Assembly: GCF_001995095.2 (NCBI RefSeq)
Contig: NZ_MTSD02000001.1
Coordinates: forward strand, 62,001-126,000
DNA length: 64,000 nucleotides
From: Oceanospirillum linum
Lineage (GTDB): Bacteria > Pseudomonadota > Gammaproteobacteria > Pseudomonadales > Halomonadaceae
Direction of reading: 5' to 3'
Below the pieces are notes generated by a model. It searched no databases. It was not told where the DNA came from and was given only the letters and a program-made list of their open reading frames with translations. Each line of letters opens with the position of its first letter. Position 1 is the stretch's first letter. Both the position numbers and the translations under genes were made by a program. Shown here piece by piece: positions 58,629 through 64,000 of this stretch.

Positions 58629-59135
58629 ATGAATAGTGACATTAGCGACTCGATTAGATTTACCCAACCCGAATTAAAGGATGGTCTTGCAGTTACAGAC
58701 CTTATCCAAAACTCACCTCCTCTCGATCTCAACTCAAGTTACTGCTACATGTTGTGCTGCTCCCTCTGGGCAGAAACATCTGTATGTACCTGGGATGGCG
58801 ATAAATTGATTGGCTTTGTTTCAGCCTTCATCCGCCCGGATCAACCTGAGGCTCTTTTCATCTGGCAGGTTGCTGTGCACGAGAGTGCACGCGGCAAACA
58901 GCTGGCAAAGCGTATGATCCTTGAGATCCTGAAGCGCCCGTCCAGTCAACCTGCAACCGTTCTGCACACCACAATATCACCGGATAACACTGCGTCCTGG
59001 CGTATGTTCGCCGGCCTGACCCGCGCTCTGGAATGCGAATCACGTACTTTCGATTTCCTGGATAAAGAGCTGCACTTCCACGGCCTGCATGAATCCGAAG
59101 AGCTGCTAGAGATCGGACCTTTCCGGCACCCGTAA
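58629..59135 (+). CDS. ectA: L-2,4-diaminobutyrate acetyltransferase EctA
   Basis: The 168-residue GNAT-family enzyme acetylates diaminobutyrate, the second step of ectoine synthesis. It contains the GNAT acetyl-CoA core with VAVHESARGKQLAKRM and matches EctA in length. Its start has no visible Shine-Dalgarno sequence. ectB follows after 104 bases and is likely on the same transcript. Expression should rise with salinity. Confidence 0.92.
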   Translation: MNSDISDSIRFTQPELKDGLAVTDLIQNSPPLDLNSSYCYMLCCSLWAETSVCTWDGDKLIGFVSAFIRPDQPEALFIWQVAVHESARGKQLAKRMILEILKRPSSQPATVLHTTISPDNTASWRMFAGLTRALECESRTFDFLDKELHFHGLHESEELLEIGPFRHP

Positions 59136-59239
59136 GCCCGGAAGAGCTATGGGCATAGCGCCCGTCCTTTTGAAGCCTGACCACCCCCGGCCAGGCGCGC
59201 AGCTAACACCCGATATCAAAAAATTTAAAACTGGAGCAC

Positions 59240-60511
59240 ATGATGATTTTTAAAGAGTATGAGTCCGAAGTTCAGAGCTATTCACGTTCTTTCCCTGTTG
59301 TTTTCACCCAGGCGAAAGGCAGCAAACTGTTCGATGAGAATGGCAATGAGTATCTTGATTTTCTGGCCGGTGCCGGCTCACTGAACTATGGCCACAACAA
59401 CCCAATCCTGAAAGAAAGCCTGATTGAGTATATCCAGAACGACGGCGTTGCCCACGGTCTGGATATGCACACAGAGGCTAAGGCAGGCTTCCTGGAGGCC
59501 TTCCGCGACATTATTCTGAAGCCGCGCGATCTGGATCATAAAGTCATGTTTACCGGCCCAACCGGTGCAAACTGTGTTGAAGCAGCCCTGAAGCTGGCTC
59601 GCAAAGTCACCGGCCGCCACAACATTGTCTCTTTTACCAACGGCTTCCATGGTTGCACTCTGGGCGCACTGGCAGCCACAGGCAACAGCCATCATCGTGG
59701 CGGTGCAGGCCAGCCTCTTAGCGGTGTGACTCGCTTGCCATATGATGGCTACCTGGGTGACAACTTTAATACCCTAGAGCTGTTCAAAAAAATGCTGACC
59801 GACAATTCAAGCGGCCTGGATATGCCTGCTGCCGTCATTCTTGAAATTGTACAAGGTGAAGGCGGTCTGAATACTGCGTCCGGTAAGTGGCTGAAAGAGT
59901 TGTCTATGATCTGTAAAGAGCATGGCATTCTGTTTATCGCCGATGACATTCAGGCAGGCTGTGGCCGTACAGGCACCTTCTTCAGCTTTGATCAGTTTGA
60001 TATCAAACCGGACATTATTACACTGTCTAAATCCCTGAGTGCCTTTGGTCTGCCATTTGCCGTTACTCTGTTTGACCGCAAGCTTGATATCTGGAAGCCA
60101 GGTGAACACAACGGTACTTTCCGGGGCAATAACCACGCTTTTGTCACGGCGAAAAAAGCTCTGGAAACTTACTGGGCTGATGACAAATTCGCAAGCCATA
60201 TTCATGCCCGCAGCGAACAGCTGAAACTGGCGCTGAATAAGATTTGCGATAACTATCCTGAACTGTATCGCAAAGGTCGCGGCCTGATGCAGGGTATCTG
60301 CTGCCCATCAGGTGATATCGCCGACGATATCACCTCACTGTGCTTTAAAGAAAACCTGATTATTGAAACCAGTGGACCTGAGGGTGAGGTTGTTAAGTGC
60401 TTCCCGCCACTGACGGTTTCAGAAGAAGAGATGGCACACGGCCTGAATATTCTTGAGCAAGCTTTCGATCAGTACTTCAGCGCCCACATGGAGCTGAAAA
60501 AAGCCAGCTAA
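59240..60511 (+). CDS. ectB: Diaminobutyrate-2-oxoglutarate transaminase EctB
   Basis: The 423-residue class III aminotransferase uses PLP to make L-2,4-diaminobutyrate from aspartate semialdehyde and glutamate, the first ectoine step. The PLP Lys lies in TLSKSLSAFG and the Asp in IADDIQAGCGRTG; GPTGANCVEAALKLAR is the cofactor-binding region. It begins MMIFKEYESEVQSYSR; the second Met may be the true start. A terminator at 60531-60559 separates it from ectC. Confidence 0.95.
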   Translation: MMIFKEYESEVQSYSRSFPVVFTQAKGSKLFDENGNEYLDFLAGAGSLNYGHNNPILKESLIEYIQNDGVAHGLDMHTEAKAGFLEAFRDIILKPRDLDHKVMFTGPTGANCVEAALKLARKVTGRHNIVSFTNGFHGCTLGALAATGNSHHRGGAGQPLSGVTRLPYDGYLGDNFNTLELFKKMLTDNSSGLDMPAAVILEIVQGEGGLNTASGKWLKELSMICKEHGILFIADDIQAGCGRTGTFFSFDQFDIKPDIITLSKSLSAFGLPFAVTLFDRKLDIWKPGEHNGTFRGNNHAFVTAKKALETYWADDKFASHIHARSEQLKLALNKICDNYPELYRKGRGLMQGICCPSGDIADDITSLCFKENLIIETSGPEGEVVKCFPPLTVSEEEMAHGLNILEQAFDQYFSAHMELKKAS

Positions 60512-60530
60512 GGCTAATTTCAGCAAGCGA

Positions 60531-60559
60531 AAAAAGAGCCGCCCAAGGCGGCTCTTTTT
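60531..60559 (+). terminator. Terminator between ectB and ectC
   Basis: AAAAAGAGCCGCC/GGCGGCTCTTTTT, a 13-bp stem with a CAA loop. It is a strong terminator inside the ectoine cluster, followed by a new promoter-like AT-rich region at 60610-60675. Confidence 0.92.
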
Positions 60560-60680
60560 GTTAAAGGCTACCGCGATACCGGCCAGCCTGCTTTAAGCTA
60601 ACGCTTTATAGCTTATGGTAAAGTAACGTCTAATAAACGATTGTTCGTTTTCTGTTTATTTCATTTTTTGAGGTATTAAC

Positions 60681-61085
60681 ATGATTGTTCGTCAACTGCA
60701 GGAAGTAGAAAAAACCGATCGCTGCGTAACATCCGATAACTGGAAAAGCGTTCGTATGTCCCTGAAAAATGATGGTATGGGCTTCTCTTTCCATATCACG
60801 ACTATTTTTGCAGGTACTGAAACACCGATTCACTATCAGAATCACCTGGAAACCGTTTACTGCATCAGCGGCTACGGAGAAGTAGAAACCCTTGATGATG
60901 GCAAGATCTACCCAATCAGCCCAGGCACCATCTATATTCTGGACAAGCATGACAAACATTTGCTGCGCGCCCACGAAGGCGAAGACATTGTATTCGCCTG
61001 TGCATTCAATCCGCCACTGAACGGCAAAGAAGTTCATGACGAGAATGGTGTATACCCTCTGGAAGCAGAAGAGGTTGCAGAATAA
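60681..61085 (+). CDS. ectC: L-ectoine synthase EctC
   Basis: The 134-residue cupin closes N-acetyl-diaminobutyrate to ectoine. It has the conserved start [14 protein letters not shown], the metal-binding cupin residues around [19 protein letters not shown], and the full length of the family. TGAGG precedes ATG 60681. It has its own probable promoter after the ectB terminator. A terminator follows at 61111-61142. Confidence 0.96.
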   Translation: MIVRQLQEVEKTDRCVTSDNWKSVRMSLKNDGMGFSFHITTIFAGTETPIHYQNHLETVYCISGYGEVETLDDGKIYPISPGTIYILDKHDKHLLRAHEGEDIVFACAFNPPLNGKEVHDENGVYPLEAEEVAE

Positions 61086-61110
61086 TCTCTGGTCATTCTG
61101 TATATCGGTA

Positions 61111-61142
61111 AAAAAGCCGCTGACTCAGGTCAGCGGCTTTTT
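61111..61142. terminator. Bidirectional terminator, ectC / EamA transporter
   Basis: GCCGCTGAC/GTCAGCGGC stem with a TCAG loop, A5 on the left and T5 on the right. Confidence 0.92.
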
Positions 61143-61171
61143 AGTATCCCTTTACTTTCACCTTATAACAA

Positions 61172-62068
61172 TCAGGCCTGATCAGAGACAGGATAACGCC
61201 TTGAACGCCACACCTTCTGCGCCCCTTCAATCACCAGTAACCCTACAGCCGCCCAGATAGCGATATACGTCAGCCACTCATGCTCAGCGATACTCTCCCC
61301 CAGCAGCAGCGAGACAAACACCAGCAACACAGGCTCAAGGTAGCTCAACAGGCCAAACAGACTGAAGGTCAGCAACTTAGCCGATAACAGATAGAAGATC
61401 AGCGCCAGCGCACTGATAAGCCCAAGACCAATAACCAACCACCAGAGTGATTCATTGTCGGAAAAAGCGACGGCATCACCTTCAATCAATGCAAACCAAA
61501 CCGCCACAGGCAAAAGCAAAAACATATCACACCAGATGCCCCCAAGATGATCATTGCCCTGCCAGCGGCGCAGCAGAAAATAAAACGGGTAACCGAGTGC
61601 CACGACAAAGGTTTCCCAGGAAACACCTCCTGTTTGCCAAACCTGATTCGCAACCCCGACTAAGGCAGCCACTACCGCTAAAATCCGCAGAAAGGACAGC
61701 TGCTCCTTATAAACAAACCGCCCAAGAACAACCATCACCAGAGGCATCATAAAGTACCCCAGGGAAACCGGCAGCCCCCGGCCATTAACCGGCGCCCACA
61801 TAAAGATCCATAACTGAACCCCCACCAGAAGGGCAGACAACGGCAGACCAACCCATAGCAGGGGACGCCGCTTTACCTCATTAAACAGAGATACCACCAG
61901 GCGCCACTCACCACTTAGCCACAGATAAAGGCTAACACCAGGCAATGTGAGCAACATCCTCCAGCCAAAAATCTGCTCAGCATCCAGCGGGCTCAACCAG
62001 ACCGGATAATAGTAGAGTAAGGCAAACATAAACGCAGAAGACAGTAATAACGTCACACCATTTGCCAC
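61172..62068 (-). CDS. EamA/RarD-family drug-metabolite transporter
   Basis: The 298-residue membrane protein has ten predicted helices formed by two EamA repeats, and is similar to RarD. GTG 62068 is chosen because a perfect AGGAGG sits 6-7 bases upstream; the longer frame to 62170 would start with a non-conserved basic extension. Substrate is unknown; relatives export amino acids or metabolites. Its location beside the ectoine genes may be chance. Confidence 0.83.
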   Translation of the reverse strand: MANGVTLLLSSAFMFALLYYYPVWLSPLDAEQIFGWRMLLTLPGVSLYLWLSGEWRLVVSLFNEVKRRPLLWVGLPLSALLVGVQLWIFMWAPVNGRGLPVSLGYFMMPLVMVVLGRFVYKEQLSFLRILAVVAALVGVANQVWQTGGVSWETFVVALGYPFYFLLRRWQGNDHLGGIWCDMFLLLPVAVWFALIEGDAVAFSDNESLWWLVIGLGLISALALIFYLLSAKLLTFSLFGLLSYLEPVLLVFVSLLLGESIAEHEWLTYIAIWAAVGLLVIEGAQKVWRSRRYPVSDQA

Positions 62069-62434
62069 AATCAACCTCCTGAATCTTTTCCGGAAAATAT
62101 CAAAGAAAAGAATATTAGTACCCTGATAAGTAAAAGCGGCGATATTAACAGCTTTCTGGCAAAGAGACATGAAATCTATAAATATCGTTTATTTTTCAAC
62201 AAGTTAATTATATTCTCCGCGAGAAATAGCATAGCGCACGAAAAAAAAATTACGCCCCGGAAAAACACCGCTCAACAATAGTCAGTCTACGGGCTTTATT
62301 TGACATTTATTTCGGGTAATCTGAGCAGTTTGGGCTAGCTAATGTGCCCAAACCCGTTATCATTGCGGGCTAGGGCATAAATCCTTGCAAAGCATCTATT
62401 TATAGACTCACAAACAGGTAATTTAAGAAGACTC
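62069..62434. other. Divergent intergenic region, EamA gene / MarR gene
   Basis: Some 366 AT-rich bases holding the promoters of both genes. I see no clear terminator, operator or small gene in it. Confidence 0.5.
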
Positions 62435-62917
62435 ATGCAATCGTACGAAGAAGTTCTTGTGGCTATCCGCCAAATTATTCGCGGTATCGATCTACATTCC
62501 AGAAAGCTTAATAAAAGCACTGGCCTGACCGGTCCGCAGCTGGTTATTCTGCAGGAACTTGAGAAAGGTGGTGAACACTACACTATCCGTCAGCTGTCTC
62601 AAATGGTGAATCTGAGCCAAGCCACGGTAACCACCATTCTGGATCGTCTTGAAGCTAAGGGACTGGTGGTTCGTCAGCGCAGCACTATCGATAAGCGCAA
62701 AGTGCACGTATTGCTGACCGACAAGGGCAACGAACTGTTGAGTGACTCTCCAACAGCCCTGCAGGAAGAGTTTATTACCAAGTTTCAGAGCCTTGAGAGC
62801 TGGGAGCAAAACTTACTGCTGTCCTCAGTACAGCGCATTGCCCAGATGATGAATGCTGAAAAACTGGACGCGGCCCCGTATCTGGAAGTCAGCAGCTTCA
62901 CTCAGGAAAAGAAATAA
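62435..62917 (+). CDS. MarR-family regulator, possible EctR
   Basis: The 160-residue protein has a winged helix-turn-helix with TIRQLSQMVNLSQATVTTILDRLEAKGLVVRQRSTIDKRKV, typical of MarR. It lies 1.4 kb after ectC. MarR-type EctR proteins repress ectoine genes in other halophilic bacteria, usually from just upstream, so a regulatory link is plausible but unproven. AAGAAG precedes ATG 62435. Confidence 0.75.
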   Translation: MQSYEEVLVAIRQIIRGIDLHSRKLNKSTGLTGPQLVILQELEKGGEHYTIRQLSQMVNLSQATVTTILDRLEAKGLVVRQRSTIDKRKVHVLLTDKGNELLSDSPTALQEEFITKFQSLESWEQNLLLSSVQRIAQMMNAEKLDAAPYLEVSSFTQEKK

Positions 62918-63123
62918 CAGAATCCCGGTACTTTTCCCTTTCAAGGTGAAGATTAAAAGTACCTGGGATAATAAAACAAACACCTCAGATAATCGCTCCG
63001 ATAAAGACGACGCCAACTACAACACTGACCCACAGTGCCACCCCGCCTGTAGATTAGCAGTGCACCTGTAGCCCGCGTCGTTTTTTGTTGCCTCTCTTCA
63101 GATCGATAATACAGGTTGCCGCT

Positions 63124-64000
63124 ATGGAACAACTTAATGCACCACAGGGCCAGTTCAATCTCAATCGCTTTCCTGTGAAGCCTAAAGACACCTTACGCGC
63201 CTGGGATGCAGCCGATGAGTATATCCTGAAGCATCTGGATAATAGCCTGATCGCCACCGACGGCAACATCCTGATCATGAATGACAGCTTTGGCGCACTC
63301 AGCACAGCCCTCGCCCATGCAAAGCCAACTATGCTGAGTGACTCCTACCTGGCGGAGCAAGGTTTAAAGCAGAATCTGGAACAAAATGACATTACCCCAG
63401 GTCAGGTCTGTTTTATCAATAGCCTGCAAACACCAGAAAAACCACTGGATCTGGTACTCATAAAAATTCCGAAAAGCCATGCAATGCTGGAAGAACAGCT
63501 ACACCGTATCCGCCCTTTTATCCGCCCCAGCACCATTATCATCGCCGGCGCAATGAGCAAGATGATTCATACCAACACCCTCAGACTGTTTGAGCGTATC
63601 ATCGGCCCGACCAAAACATCTCTGGCGGTCAAAAAGGCCCGCCTGATCTTTTCCGATGTAGAAGAGATGAGTTTGCCGGAGAACCCCTATCCGCTGACGC
63701 TGGATCTGAAAGGCGAGCAGTTTACCCGTAACCACTATACCCTGAGCAACCACGCCAATGTTTTCTCACGCGAGAGCATGGATATCGGCTCCCGCTTCTT
63801 TCTGCAAACTCTACAGCAGGAAAATATCGCATCTGATGAAGCCTTATCCATTATCGATCTGGGTTGCGGCAACGGTGTTGTCGGTCTTATCGCTGCAGAG
63901 CATTTCCCTAACGCACACCTGCATTTTGTTGATGAGTCCTATATGGCTGTGGATTCTGCACGCATCAACTTTCAGCGCGCCTTCCCGGAACGGGAAGCCT
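63124..64000 (+). CDS. rlmG: 23S rRNA (guanine-1835-N2)-methyltransferase RlmG, cut by window end
   Basis: The first 292 residues are visible. The N-terminal half is the degenerate methyltransferase-like domain of the RlmG/RsmC family (NRFPVKPKDTLRAWDAADEYIL is typical of RlmG). The SAM-binding motif of the catalytic domain is IDLGCGNGVVGLIAAE. The NPPF catalytic motif would come past the window edge. It methylates G1835 of 23S rRNA in E. coli. The start is ATG 63124. Confidence 0.9.
   Translation, partial: MEQLNAPQGQFNLNRFPVKPKDTLRAWDAADEYILKHLDNSLIATDGNILIMNDSFGALSTALAHAKPTMLSDSYLAEQGLKQNLEQNDITPGQVCFINSLQTPEKPLDLVLIKIPKSHAMLEEQLHRIRPFIRPSTIIIAGAMSKMIHTNTLRLFERIIGPTKTSLAVKKARLIFSDVEEMSLPENPYPLTLDLKGEQFTRNHYTLSNHANVFSRESMDIGSRFFLQTLQQENIASDEALSIIDLGCGNGVVGLIAAEHFPNAHLHFVDESYMAVDSARINFQRAFPEREA

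Overview
The window is ordinary chromosomal DNA of a marine gammaproteobacterium, most likely an Oceanospirillales member near Neptuniibacter, Amphritea or Neptunomonas. The name is an inference. It rests on an ectABC ectoine cluster, a RegB/RegA redox two-component pair, a FinR/fpr pair, a fagA-fumC pair, and Pseudomonas-like order around psrA, lexA and topA. Genes are densely packed, base composition is near 50% GC, and many gene pairs end in a shared bidirectional terminator. I saw no tRNA or rRNA genes, no CRISPR array, no prophage and no complete insertion sequence.

Layout. 0-6.1 kb: the tail of an MFS transporter, a cytochrome b562-like protein, a membrane diguanylate cyclase, a DUF3833 lipoprotein, regB-regA, and a Mn2+-exporter-type membrane protein (TMEM165/GDT1 family) preceded by what looks like a yybP-ykoY manganese riboswitch. 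6.3-9.6 kb: a CbiM-like permease gene broken at a poly-G run, a short BamA-type outer-membrane barrel protein, an unannotated Rsm/Csr-type small RNA with a GacA-type upstream palindrome, and purU. 10-14.1 kb: an EAL phosphodiesterase, then a long-form thymidine/AMP phosphorylase paired with a PRPP-synthetase homologue. 14.5-21.3 kb: DUF3461, an SLC13 transporter, a CheX-like DUF3334 protein, an iron-linked fagA-fumC pair with a possible Fur box, and radD.

21.6-30.4 kb is a looser accessory stretch: a glutamine amidotransferase, an NTF2-like protein, a LysR/short-chain dehydrogenase pair, a chemoreceptor, a PACE efflux pump with a divergent LysR regulator, and an orphan ModA-like binding protein. 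Two imperfect copies of a 37-bp sequence lie at its sides. 30.7-38.0 kb is nitrogen nutrition: a livKHMGF branched-chain amino-acid ABC transporter and amtB with a plausible sigma-54 promoter. 38.2-46.2 kb is mixed: a flavoprotein, an M23 peptidase, finR/fpr, an S4-domain protein, an arginase-fold protein lacking five of six metal ligands, DUF4240, an orphan Phd-type antitoxin and two unrecognised small genes.

46.4-55.1 kb is purine salvage, cell wall and SOS: mtiP, hpt, nagZ, an L,D-transpeptidase, psrA with its operator, lexA with two SOS boxes, a small gene broken at a second poly-G run, DUF6586 and topA. 55.7-64 kb: gap and pyk, then ectA-ectB, ectC, an EamA transporter, a MarR regulator (possible EctR) and the start of rlmG, cut by the window end.

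The strongest leads beyond routine annotation are the Rsm-like sRNA, the manganese riboswitch, the metal-ligand-less arginase homologue, the phosphorylase/PRPP-synthetase pair, and two frameshifts that both fall in poly-G tracts.
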